Source: Pseudomonadota bacterium (GTDB lineage Bacteria; Myxococcota; Bradymonadia; UBA4248). From it: a stretch of DNA of 7,538 bases. The notes under the pieces were generated by a model. The model saw only the letters and a list, made by a program, of their open reading frames with translations. It was not told the origin of the DNA and ran no database searches. Made by a program: the position numbers and the translations under genes. Of this stretch, positions 1 to 5,399 are shown piece by piece (within the stretch, counting starts at the first letter, position 1; each line of letters begins with the position of its first letter). The stretch covers positions 1-7,538 of the forward strand of contig JAGBXG010000185.1 in the NCBI GenBank assembly GCA_017629415.1, read 5' to 3'.

Positions 1-40
1 ACGCCGCGCCCAATAGCGCCGAAGGGGGCAGCCGCCCCCT
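1..40. repeat. Window-edge palindromic repeat, GGGGGC type plus GC-rich block
   Basis: A perfect 7-bp hairpin, AGGGGGC (23-29) / GCCCCCT (34-40) with a 4-nt loop, lies 31 bp beyond the stop codon of the ATP-grasp gene. Bases 1-22 before it are GC-rich. Read on the minus strand, this block closely matches the plus strand at 7473-7509: GGGGGC hairpin, then CGG, then GCT with a short T-rich stretch, then GCGCGGCGT. Bases 11-20 (CAATA followed by GCGCC) also look like the right arm of the bulged palindromes found at 3016-3092, cut off by the window edge. There is no T-run on either side, so I do not call it an intrinsic terminator. It is probably one copy of a dispersed repeat; true ends are not visible. 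Confidence 0.55.
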
Positions 41-71
41 CAAAATGACGAACCCTCACGAGTAAAAAGCA

Positions 72-1220
72 CTAAACCTCAAGGATATAGCGCAAAATAT
101 CCTTAACACGGTTCACATCCGGATCCTTGATAAGGAAGAAAAATTCGCCCATGGCATCGGCATAAGCACCGGGAACCGGCTCCGCCATGATCATGCAATC
201 GCTGAAACGATGCAGAATGTCTTCTGTGCTGTGTTTGTGATTCACATTGACACGGCGGCCTGCAAAACCAATGCTGTATTTGAGCTTGGCATTTTCAAAC
301 GGGTGGCAGTCATGGAAAGATGCTGCCCAAACTTCATAAAGATCGATGTCCGCAGAGTAGTTCATCATGTCGATGGTGTACAATCCAGGCGGACGTACGT
401 TGATTTCAAGGAAGCAATATTTGCCCGGTGCTGTGCGGAACCATTCGATATGGAAAAATCTCTCGCGTACACCAAAGGCTTCTACACAACGATGACCTAA
501 ATCGACTAAAACCGGATCGATTTCAGTCACATTGAAATAATAAAGCGAAAGGGCTTCATTGACGCTTTCCATCACGCCGGCATTGTATTCGTGCGATGTC
601 TGGAATGTAATACGGCCATTGCGGTCCACGAAACCATCAAATGTGACAATATCCCCACGAATATACTGCTCACAGATATATCTGCCATGAATGTAACTAA
701 AGCAATTGTCGATGTCTTCATTGCTGTTAAGTGCATATGTGGCTGAAGCACCAACGCCAACAACAGGCTTGATAACGAGCGGAAAACCGACTTCTTGAGC
801 AAATTTGCGAAGCTGTTCGGCGTTTTCCACTTCCATACCTTTGGCAACCGGCAAACCTGCTGACATGGCTACGGATTTCATGCCAAGCTTGCTGCGGTTA
901 ATGTCCGTCTGCGCAGGCTTCTGACCAAAAATATTGAAATCTTCACGAAGACGTGACTCAATGCCAAGCCAAAATTCGTTCTGCGAATCAATGCGATCTA
1001 TTTTGCCATATTTGGACGTCAAATAACCGACAGCACGAACCATGGCGTCGTAATTCGTCATGTCCGGCACATATACATATTCATCCAATGTGTTGCGAAG
1101 ATCGTCTGGAATCCATGGATTATCGCCAATTCCTAAAGCGGTATCGCCATACTTTTTCAACGCGCGCGCATAATTGATATGGTTCGGCGGAAAATGCGGT
1201 GACAAAATAATGACATTCAT
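72..1220 (-). CDS. Stand-alone ATP-grasp ligase, substrate unknown
   Basis: A 382-residue cytoplasmic protein of the ATP-grasp superfamily, whose members use ATP to make an acyl-phosphate and join a carboxylate to an amine or thiol. Residues 1-100 form a Rossmann-like N-terminal (pre-ATP-grasp) domain that starts with MNVIILSPHFPPN. Visible ATP-grasp marks are the FPLVIKP strand with K151, the Gly-rich loop VGVGASA (154-160), ICEQYIRGD (182-190, E184), HIEWF (257-261) and FLEINVRPPG (270-279), where E272 and N274 fit the usual Mg-binding pair. Length and motif order look complete. The start ATG has AAGGA 7 bases upstream. It resembles a conserved family often labelled only 'ATP-grasp domain-containing protein' or biotin-carboxylase-like; no biotin carrier or amino-acid biosynthesis partner is visible. 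It is separated from rpn by 555 bp, so it probably has its own promoter. The ligase fold is secure; the substrate is not assignable. Confidence 0.93.
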   Translation of the reverse strand: MNVIILSPHFPPNHINYARALKKYGDTALGIGDNPWIPDDLRNTLDEYVYVPDMTNYDAMVRAVGYLTSKYGKIDRIDSQNEFWLGIESRLREDFNIFGQKPAQTDINRSKLGMKSVAMSAGLPVAKGMEVENAEQLRKFAQEVGFPLVIKPVVGVGASATYALNSNEDIDNCFSYIHGRYICEQYIRGDIVTFDGFVDRNGRITFQTSHEYNAGVMESVNEALSLYYFNVTEIDPVLVDLGHRCVEAFGVRERFFHIEWFRTAPGKYCFLEINVRPPGLYTIDMMNYSADIDLYEVWAASFHDCHPFENAKLKYSIGFAGRRVNVNHKHSTEDILHRFSDCMIMAEPVPGAYADAMGEFFFLIKDPDVNRVKDILRYILEV

Positions 1221-1253
1221 AACTGTTTCCTTTTGTCTGATTTTAACGATGAA

Positions 1254-1311
1254 ATCGTAAAAAATTCAGTCTTAGTGCAAAAATATGAAACATTATGCAT
1301 GTTTTTGCACT
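1254..1311 (-). promoter_or_regulatory. Candidate promoter/operator of the ATP-grasp gene
   Basis: A perfect 10-bp inverted repeat, AGTGCAAAAA (1274-1283) and TTTTTGCACT (1302-1311), has an 18-bp spacer. That is close to two helical turns between arm centres and fits a dimeric repressor site. On the minus strand its promoter-proximal arm includes TTGCAC (1275-1280). Fifteen bases further on is TACGAT (1254-1259), which gives a weak sigma-70-like pair with a short spacer, 34 bp before the start codon. The repeat is directly visible; the promoter and operator roles are inferred. It could instead be an RNA hairpin in the leader, but there is no T-run to make it a terminator. Confidence 0.4.
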
Positions 1312-1485
1312 TTTAATGTGAGTTTTTAAATTTTCATTTTGCTGTTTGTAAAAAAACAAACACATGTGGGAGTATAACACACAATTGCCCTCCCTGCGGC
1401 AAAAATCGAAACCGCACAACAAAATCATAACAAATCGCAACACAATGTTGCGGCTCAAGAAATCCCAATCTTGTCTTCCCTGCAT

Positions 1486-1617
1486 TTAAAATATACTCAT
1501 CATAGACTTGATGTGTTTTGCGGGAGGACGGATACTGATACTGACGTTTGAAGCTCCTTTTTTTGCTCGACAGAATGGCGTCATTTCTTCGTCAACTGCG
1601 TTCTTCAGCTCTGTCAC
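1486..1617 (-). other. Possible small ORF or gene relic
   Basis: The minus strand is open from about 1656 to a TAA at 1486-1488. A GTG at 1615-1617 or an ATG at 1582-1584 would give peptides of 43 or 32 residues. The translation, with pieces such as TELKNAVDEEMTPF and RPPAKHIK, has a balanced, protein-like composition, unlike most chance frames in this AT-rich spacer. AGGAG lies about 13 bases before the GTG, which is too far to be convincing. I do not recognise it. It may be a decayed gene end, part of a dispersed repeat, or chance. Confidence 0.2.
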
Positions 1618-1669
1618 GAGTGCTGGCTCACTCCTTCGCTTCGCGCGAAATAGTATTCATTCTGCGGCA

Positions 1670-1700
1670 AAAGACACAATATATATTATTTTGTGTCTTT
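1670..1700 (-). terminator. Probable terminator of rpn
   Basis: A perfect 10-bp stem, AAAGACACAA (1670-1679) / TTGTGTCTTT (1691-1700), with an 11-nt A/T loop lies 76 bp downstream of the rpn stop codon. On the minus strand the 3' arm ends in TCTTTT, so the U-tract is partly inside the stem. The stem is AT-rich, so termination may be weak. It is near-symmetric and could work on both strands, but there is no plus-strand gene to serve. Confidence 0.4.
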
Positions 1701-1775
1701 AAAATAGATTTGCATGATTATGTTATAAAATATACAACAAATACACAAAATGATGTGTTCTGTGATGACTAAATT

Positions 1776-2783
1776 CTATACTTTTATCCATTGAGCCATT
1801 GGTTTTCTATCTCCTTCAGGAATTTCAAAGAAATCAAAGGCTTCATCTAACGTACATCCTGTTTTTTGGATATATTTTTGAAGGTTCATGGCTTGACTTT
1901 GTAAGCGCATGGCATGAACGGCATATTGCGATTCTTGTTGTTTCGCAACAAATTGTTTATTCATTTCTTCATTTACAAGCGTTAAAACGCCAGCAGCATC
2001 ATTTTGAGGAACCTCAAAAAGTTCCATGGCTTCATTTACAGAGCATTCATGTTTTAAAATGTGCTTGTATATGATTTTGGCATACGTCTGAAATCTGCCC
2101 TCTTCTCTGCCTTTTTCTAAGCCTTCTTCTCTGCCTTCTTCATAAATATAATCATATAGAGCACCCATCTTCTTGCCTCCTTTTTCTTCGAAGCCTTTAA
2201 GTTCTTTCAATCTGTCTGCAAACGGCTTAGACCTCATTTCATGTGGTAATTTGCATTGAAAATCATGCATGATTTTGCCAAGCGGCGTATCATTCATGAT
2301 TTCGCCGTTAACATAGATAAATATCGTGCGATCGTCAAAATCGTTCTGCGTTTCGCTGACCCTGCGAGAGATTGTATACACGGGCAAACCACCGCCCAAG
2401 ACATCGGTTTTGGTGATAAAAATGATATAAACTGTTGGCAAATCCTCAAAACTTTGTCCTTTATTCAATAAGTGTACATCCAATAGACTTGCATGAAATC
2501 TCGCTCGTACGGGAGCTGCGCCTTGCGGCAGCTGTTGGACTTCGATATTGACCGTTCTTCCGTGTGCATCGTTGGCCAATATATCGAGTTTTAAACTGCG
2601 TCCCATGACATTGTATAACGCCTGCTGTGCCGTGACTTGTGTTACCTTGAATTCGCATTCAGGGCAAATGGCATCCAACAATATTTGCGTCAGCTCGCAT
2701 TGGTTATGAAAAGCCAAAGTCATCAGCTCGTCGTCAAACAGCGTCAGATTGCAAATCTTTTCTCTCAAGACTGAGACATCCAT
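1776..2783 (-). CDS. Rpn-family PD-(D/E)XK nuclease / putative transposase (PDDEXK_2)
   Basis: A 335-residue protein of the PD-(D/E)XK nuclease family annotated as 'Rpn recombination-promoting nuclease/putative transposase'. E. coli RpnA relatives are DNA endonucleases that raise RecA-independent recombination. Family marks, numbered from the chosen start, are NLTLFDDELMTLAF near residue 12, the catalytic SLKLDILAND (D67), VNIEVQQ (E81, Q83), RARFHASLLD near 93, YIIFITKTD near 119, and GKIMHDF near 169. The ExQ in place of ExK is common in this family. Residues about 215-230 are a charged EEG-rich stretch, probably helical. The C-terminus then holds two similar copies of a short module, near 244-260 and 305-323, each with C(S/T)xxEAxxxFExP. 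I chose the ATG at 2781-2783 over an upstream in-frame GTG at 2820-2822, because GAGGAG sits 7 bases before the ATG and nothing precedes the GTG. It is AT-richer than the neighbouring aldolase and stands alone, as such genes usually do. Confidence 0.92.
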   Translation of the reverse strand: MDVSVLREKICNLTLFDDELMTLAFHNQCELTQILLDAICPECEFKVTQVTAQQALYNVMGRSLKLDILANDAHGRTVNIEVQQLPQGAAPVRARFHASLLDVHLLNKGQSFEDLPTVYIIFITKTDVLGGGLPVYTISRRVSETQNDFDDRTIFIYVNGEIMNDTPLGKIMHDFQCKLPHEMRSKPFADRLKELKGFEEKGGKKMGALYDYIYEEGREEGLEKGREEGRFQTYAKIIYKHILKHECSVNEAMELFEVPQNDAAGVLTLVNEEMNKQFVAKQQESQYAVHAMRLQSQAMNLQKYIQKTGCTLDEAFDFFEIPEGDRKPMAQWIKV

Positions 2784-2790
2784 TGCACTT

Positions 2791-2796
2791 CTCCTC
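2791..2796 (-). promoter_or_regulatory. Ribosome binding site that fixes the rpn start
   Basis: On the minus strand GAGGAG lies 7 bases before ATG 2781-2783, a near-ideal Shine-Dalgarno site. The longer in-frame reading, from GTG 2820-2822, has only AT-rich DNA before it. The 13 extra residues it would add are therefore best left out. Confidence 0.75.
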
Positions 2797-2838
2797 TGCA
2801 ATTGGAACCTTGTTTGGTTCACTTATAAAGTGGGGCAA

Positions 2839-2892
2839 TTTTTTGAAAAAAGTGCAGATTTTTCCAAAGATTTGCTTTTTTTTGAAAAATCT
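2839..2892 (-). promoter_or_regulatory. Inverted repeats in the rpn upstream region
   Basis: Two dyads are visible. One is T6-G-A6 at 2839-2851. The other is AGATTTTTC (2856-2864) with GAAAAATCT (2884-2892), a perfect 9-bp pair across 19 bases. They sit roughly 55-110 bp upstream of the rpn start. TTATAA (2821-2826, minus strand) could be a -10 box, but no convincing -35 box goes with it. They could form a binding site or simply reflect A/T tracts; the function is inferred. Confidence 0.3.
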
Positions 2893-2978
2893 TGAGTTTG
2901 CATGACAGGCACAGCGCATCTATCCATGCAAATTAGCCGCAGGCTTGTGCAAACCGCGTATTACAGACAGCAGCCAAC

Positions 2979-3011
2979 GCGGCGGCGTATGGCGTAAGCC
3001 ATAGCCGCCGC
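2979..3011. repeat. Bulged palindrome, copy 1 (REP-like)
   Basis: Left arm GCGGCGGC, an unpaired G at 2987, then TATGGC; loop GTAA (2994-2997); right arm GCCATA directly joined to GCCGCCGC. This makes 14 base pairs with one bulge. The arrangement GC-g-TAT ... ATA-GC is the same in copies 2, 3 and 4. It has no adjacent T-run on either strand. Confidence 0.75.
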
Positions 3012-3015
3012 AGGT

Positions 3016-3045
3016 GGCGCGTATGGTCTGTAGGACCATAGCGCC
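3016..3045. repeat. Bulged palindrome, copy 2 (REP-like)
   Basis: GGCGC, an unpaired G at 3021, then TATGGTC; loop TGTAG (3029-3033); right arm GACCATA joined to GCGCC. This makes 12 base pairs with the bulge in the same place as in copy 1. It starts 4 bases after copy 1. The inner stem differs from copies 1 and 3 but remains fully paired. Confidence 0.78.
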
Positions 3046-3057
3046 GAGTCAAAGAAC

Positions 3058-3092
3058 AAAAAAAAGGCGCGTATGACTTTTGTCATAGCGCC
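3058..3092 (-). terminator. Rho-independent terminator of the aldolase gene
   Basis: On the minus strand, 44 bp past the aldolase stop, GGCGC-TATGAC pairs with GTCATA-c-GCGCC around an AAAA loop and is followed at once by eight T's (A's at 3058-3065 on the plus strand). A GC-rich stem base with a long U-tract is the textbook intrinsic terminator layout. It suggests that aldolase transcription does not continue into rpn. Confidence 0.8.
3066..3092. repeat. Bulged palindrome, copy 3 (REP-like)
   Basis: GGCGC, an unpaired G at 3071, then TATGAC; loop TTTT (3078-3081); right arm GTCATA joined to GCGCC. It is 20 bases from copy 2. The outer stem is identical to copy 2, and the inner stem has different but complementary bases. 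It doubles as the stem of the aldolase terminator on the minus strand. Confidence 0.78.
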
Positions 3093-3099
3093 TTTGGGT

Positions 3100-3118
3100 G
3101 TGAGCCTGGCGGGCTCAC
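3100..3118. repeat. GC-rich hairpin just after the aldolase stop
   Basis: GTGAGCC (3100-3106) and GGCTCAC (3112-3118) form a perfect 7-bp stem with a TGGCG loop, 18 bp downstream of the aldolase stop codon. It lacks a U-tract and the bulged design of its neighbours. It may stabilise the 3' end of the mRNA or be an unrelated small palindrome. Confidence 0.5.
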
Positions 3119-3136
3119 GCCATGAAAAGAGGGGGA

Positions 3137-4099
3137 TTAGGCCTGGCCAGCGGAACCGAGGACGGCGTTGCATTTGTGGATGTAGAGTTTTTTGAGTTCG
3201 TCGCGGGCGGGACCGAGGTATTTGCGCGGATCGAATTCATCGGGGTGATCAACGAGGACTTTGCGGATGGCAGCGGTCATTGCGAGACGGCCGTCGGAGT
3301 CGATGTTGATCTTGCAAACGGCGCTCTTGGCGGCTTCGCGGAGCTGATCTTCGCCGATGCCGATAGCGTCTTTAAGTTTGCCGCCGTTTTCGTTGATGAT
3401 TTTGACGAGGTCTTGGGGGACGGAGCTGGAGCCGTGGAGAACGATGGGGAAGCCGGGGATTTGTTTTTCGATTTCGGCGAGGATGTCGAGGCGGATTTTG
3501 GGATCGGTGCCGGGTTTGAATTTGTAGGCGCCGTGGCTGGTGCCGATGGAAATGGCGAGCGAGTCGACGCCGGTGCGGCTGACGAAATCGACGACTTCTT
3601 CAGGGCGTGTGTAGGTGTGTTCTTCGGCTTTGACGTCGTCTTCGACACCGGCGAGCACGCCGAGTTCGCCTTCGACGGTGACATCGTGGGCGTGGGCATA
3701 TTCGACGACTTTTTTGGTCAGGGCGACGTTTTCTTCATAGGGAAGGTGTGAGCCGTCGATCATGACGCTGGAGAAACCGCAATCGATGCAGTCTTTGCAA
3801 AGTTCGAAGGAGTTGCCGTGGTCGAGGTGAAGGACGATGGGGATTTCGCAGCCGAGTTCTTTGGCGTATGCGACAGCGCCCTGTGCCATGTAGCGGAGGA
3901 GGGTCTGGTTGGCATACTTGCGAGCACCCGAGGAGACCTGGAGGATAACGGGGGATTTGGCTTCGACGCAAGCTTGGATAATGGCTTGCATTTGTTCCAT
4001 ATTATTGAAGTTGAACGCGGGAATGGCATAACCGCCTTTGACGGCTTTGGCAAACATATCGCGAGTATTGACGAGTCCGAGTTCTTTGTAGCTGATCAT
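3137..4099 (-). CDS. fba: Class II fructose-bisphosphate aldolase
   Basis: This 320-residue, zinc-dependent aldolase reversibly splits fructose 1,6-bisphosphate into dihydroxyacetone phosphate and glyceraldehyde 3-phosphate, in cytosolic glycolysis and gluconeogenesis. The single TIM-barrel protein shows LHLDHG (90-95, catalytic D93 and zinc ligand H94), GFSSVMIDGS (108-117), EGELG (143-147), GTSHGAYKF (186-194, H189), LHGSS (221-225, H222) and KINIDSDGR (263-271) for phosphate binding. The C-terminal signature DPRKYLGPARDELK followed by VLGSAG is typical of the branch shared by many bacteria and amitochondriate protists (type IIB-like). Length is normal and all key residues are present. The start ATG has AGGAG 7 bases upstream. 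The 140-bp gap from dnaJ and the strong terminator behind it suggest a single-gene transcript. A tagatose-bisphosphate aldolase is the main alternative, but no sugar-alcohol genes are nearby. Biased codon use leaves long open frames on the opposite strand. Confidence 0.96.
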   Translation of the reverse strand: MISYKELGLVNTRDMFAKAVKGGYAIPAFNFNNMEQMQAIIQACVEAKSPVILQVSSGARKYANQTLLRYMAQGAVAYAKELGCEIPIVLHLDHGNSFELCKDCIDCGFSSVMIDGSHLPYEENVALTKKVVEYAHAHDVTVEGELGVLAGVEDDVKAEEHTYTRPEEVVDFVSRTGVDSLAISIGTSHGAYKFKPGTDPKIRLDILAEIEKQIPGFPIVLHGSSSVPQDLVKIINENGGKLKDAIGIGEDQLREAAKSAVCKINIDSDGRLAMTAAIRKVLVDHPDEFDPRKYLGPARDELKKLYIHKCNAVLGSAGQA

Positions 4100-4136
4100 G
4101 AAATGTCTCCTGTTGAGGCGTTAAAGGGACAAATAC

Positions 4137-4152
4137 GGCCAGGTTAATGGCC
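4137..4152. other. Small dyad in the aldolase leader
   Basis: GGCCA (4137-4141) and TGGCC (4148-4152) pair around a 6-base loop, about 40 bp upstream of the aldolase start codon. It could be a short operator or a 5' leader hairpin. Five base pairs is little, so no function is claimed. Confidence 0.2.
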
Positions 4153-4165
4153 TGAAATATGATTT

Positions 4166-4212
4166 AAAAAATTTCGTGCATTTGCATGAAATTGCGCTTG
4201 TTTTTTAAGCGC
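4166..4212 (-). terminator. Two hairpins after dnaJ, possible terminator
   Basis: Downstream of the dnaJ stop on the minus strand, GCGCTT pairs with AAGCGC around a 7-base loop (4194-4212) with no U-run after it. Directly next comes a longer AT-rich dyad (4170-4193), AATTTC-a-TGCA / TGCA-c-GAAATT with one mismatch, and it runs into six T's (4171-4166). Together they could end dnaJ transcription. The AT-rich stem makes this weak, and the 4170-4193 dyad could equally be an operator for fba, about 70 bp upstream of its start. Confidence 0.4.
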
Positions 4213-4239
4213 GTCATCAGTTTACACCTTTATGCGAAT

Positions 4240-5346
4240 TTAATCGCTAAATTTTTCCTTAATCTTGTCAAAGAAGGATTTTTGCGGGACGAATTCGACG
4301 TCCTGTGATTTGGCGAAGTCTTCGATAAGTTCGCGTTCAGATTTACTGAGATTTTTGGGGATATCGACGCGGAGTACGACGATGAAATCGCCTTTGCCTT
4401 TGCCATCGCCGAGTTTGGGGACGCCGTAACCTTTGATGGTGACTTCGTCGCCGGGCTGTGTACCGGGTTCGACGGTGATACGCTGTGTGCCGTCGAGGGT
4501 TTCGATATCGAGTTCGCAGCCCAGGAGAGCCTGTGCAACATGAATATGTCTTTCGGTGTAGAGATTAATCCCGTCGCGTTCGATTTCTTTATGGTCTTTG
4601 ACGGAGATGAAGACGTAGAGGTCGCCGGCGGGTCCACCTTGTGTCCCGGCTTCGCCTTCGCCGCGCAGTCTGAGGCGTGAGCCGTTATCGACGCCGGCAG
4701 GGATTTTGACAGACACGGTACGTTTTTTGTTTTCGAGACCGGAGCCGTGGCAGCATTCGCAAGGTTTTTCGATTTTTTCACCTTGGCCACGACAATCTGG
4801 GCATGTGGTTTGAACCATGAACATCATTTGGCGCATCTGCACCTGTCCACGGCCGCCGCAAGTGGCGCATTTGACTTTTTTGGAGCCTTTGGCGGCGCCG
4901 CTTCCGTCGCATTCAGCACATTTTTCTGCGCGCGTAATGCTGATATCTTTGGTCGTGCCATGAACGGCTTCATCGAGCGTGATTTCGAGGTCGTAGCGGA
5001 GATGATCGCCTTGTGACGGACCGCTGGAGCGTCCGCCTCCGCCAAAGAAGCTGCCGAAAAGATCGCCAAAGCCGCCCAAATTGCTGAAAATATCATTCAT
5101 ATTGGGGCCGCTGTAACCCGAACCGCGCAAGCCTTCTTCACCGTATTGGTCATAGATACGGCGTTTTTCAGGATCGCTTAAGACTTCGTAAGCTTCGGAA
5201 CATTCTTTAAACTTAGCTTCGGCATCGGCATCGCCCTGATTGTGATCCGGGTGATATTGCATCGCGAGTTTGCGGTAAGCCTTCTTTATCTCTTTTTCGT
5301 CAGCCTCACGGGAGACGCCCAATGTTGCATAATAATCTTTAGCCAT
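4240..5346 (-). CDS. dnaJ: Chaperone protein DnaJ (Hsp40)
   Basis: A 368-residue type I Hsp40 co-chaperone. It binds unfolded protein and stimulates the ATPase of DnaK in the cytosol. The domains are complete and in order: J domain (1-70) with the essential HPD at 32-34; Gly/Phe-rich linker (about 75-112); a zinc-finger domain with all four CxxCxGxG repeats, at CAECDGSG (143), CATCGGRG (160), CPDCRGQG (182) and CECCHGSG (196); then the C-terminal substrate-binding domains with VKIPAGVDNGSRLRL near 213. I start at the ATG followed by AKDYYATLGV, the conserved DnaJ N-terminus, with a purine-rich GAGAAGAG 4 bases upstream. An in-frame ATG at 5430 would add 28 residues foreign to the family. Neither grpE nor dnaK is in the window, and I found no CIRCE-type heat-shock operator upstream. 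Position apart from dnaK suggests separate regulation. Confidence 0.97.
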   Translation of the reverse strand: MAKDYYATLGVSREADEKEIKKAYRKLAMQYHPDHNQGDADAEAKFKECSEAYEVLSDPEKRRIYDQYGEEGLRGSGYSGPNMNDIFSNLGGFGDLFGSFFGGGGRSSGPSQGDHLRYDLEITLDEAVHGTTKDISITRAEKCAECDGSGAAKGSKKVKCATCGGRGQVQMRQMMFMVQTTCPDCRGQGEKIEKPCECCHGSGLENKKRTVSVKIPAGVDNGSRLRLRGEGEAGTQGGPAGDLYVFISVKDHKEIERDGINLYTERHIHVAQALLGCELDIETLDGTQRITVEPGTQPGDEVTIKGYGVPKLGDGKGKGDFIVVLRVDIPKNLSKSERELIEDFAKSQDVEFVPQKSFFDKIKEKFSD

Positions 5347-5399
5347 TTTTCTCTTCTCAATCGGAAACAGGGCAAAAACATCAACGCCCAAAACGGTCG

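Larger units (their letters stand above)
1221..1775. other. Long AT-rich intergenic region between ATP-grasp and rpn genes
   Basis: This 555-bp spacer has no recognisable complete gene. It holds the likely promoter region of the ATP-grasp gene at its left end, including a small ACGAT / ATCGT hairpin at 1246-1258 and the large inverted repeat at 1274-1311. A possible tiny ORF or gene relic lies at 1486-1617, and a hairpin that may end rpn transcription at 1670-1700. One copy of the recurrent motif ATTTGCATG is at 1708-1716. Predicted short ORFs on both strands here are not conserved-looking and lack good ribosome sites. Confidence 0.6.
2784..3136. other. Intergenic region between rpn and aldolase, dense in palindromes
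   Basis: No gene is seen in these 353 bases. The rpn-proximal part (2784-2935) is AT-rich and carries the rpn ribosome site, two inverted repeats (2839-2892), one TTTGCATGA (2897-2905) and one reverse copy of ATTTGCATG (2925-2933). The aldolase-proximal part (2979-3118) is GC-rich and consists almost entirely of four hairpins, one of which is a good terminator. The abrupt composition change near 2935 suggests a repeat cluster placed behind the aldolase gene. Confidence 0.7.

Noticed and set aside
1243..1485. Minus-strand 80-codon frame upstream of the ATP-grasp gene
   Set aside because: Composition rich in F, C, R and L, as expected of AT-rich spacer DNA. It overlaps the candidate promoter and operator and has no good ribosome site.
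2784..2822. GTG start for rpn giving 13 extra residues
   Set aside because: No Shine-Dalgarno site before the GTG, whereas GAGGAG stands 7 bases before the internal ATG.
2979..3092. CRISPR array
   Set aside because: Units are palindromes of differing sequence with spacings of 4 and 20 bp, not identical repeats with uniform unique spacers, and no cas gene is present.
3277..3699. A 140-codon alternative minus-strand frame inside the aldolase gene
   Set aside because: Low-complexity S/A/P/K translation, a typical shifted-frame shadow of a GC-biased gene.
3122..3751. A 209-codon plus-strand open frame opposite the aldolase gene
   Set aside because: Its translation is a monotonous run of F, D, G, A and V, the expected mirror of biased codon use in fba. 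The minus-strand frame has every class II aldolase motif, and the plus-strand frame has no ribosome site or family resemblance.
4230..4790. A 186-codon minus-strand frame overlapping the 3' half of dnaJ
   Set aside because: Ser/Lys/Pro-rich shadow in another frame. DnaJ is intact over the same region with its zinc-finger repeats and C-terminal domains.
3137..5346. fba-dnaJ as a functional operon
   Set aside because: The 140-bp gap contains two hairpins with a T-tract, and the products work in unrelated processes. Nothing beyond shared strand supports linkage.
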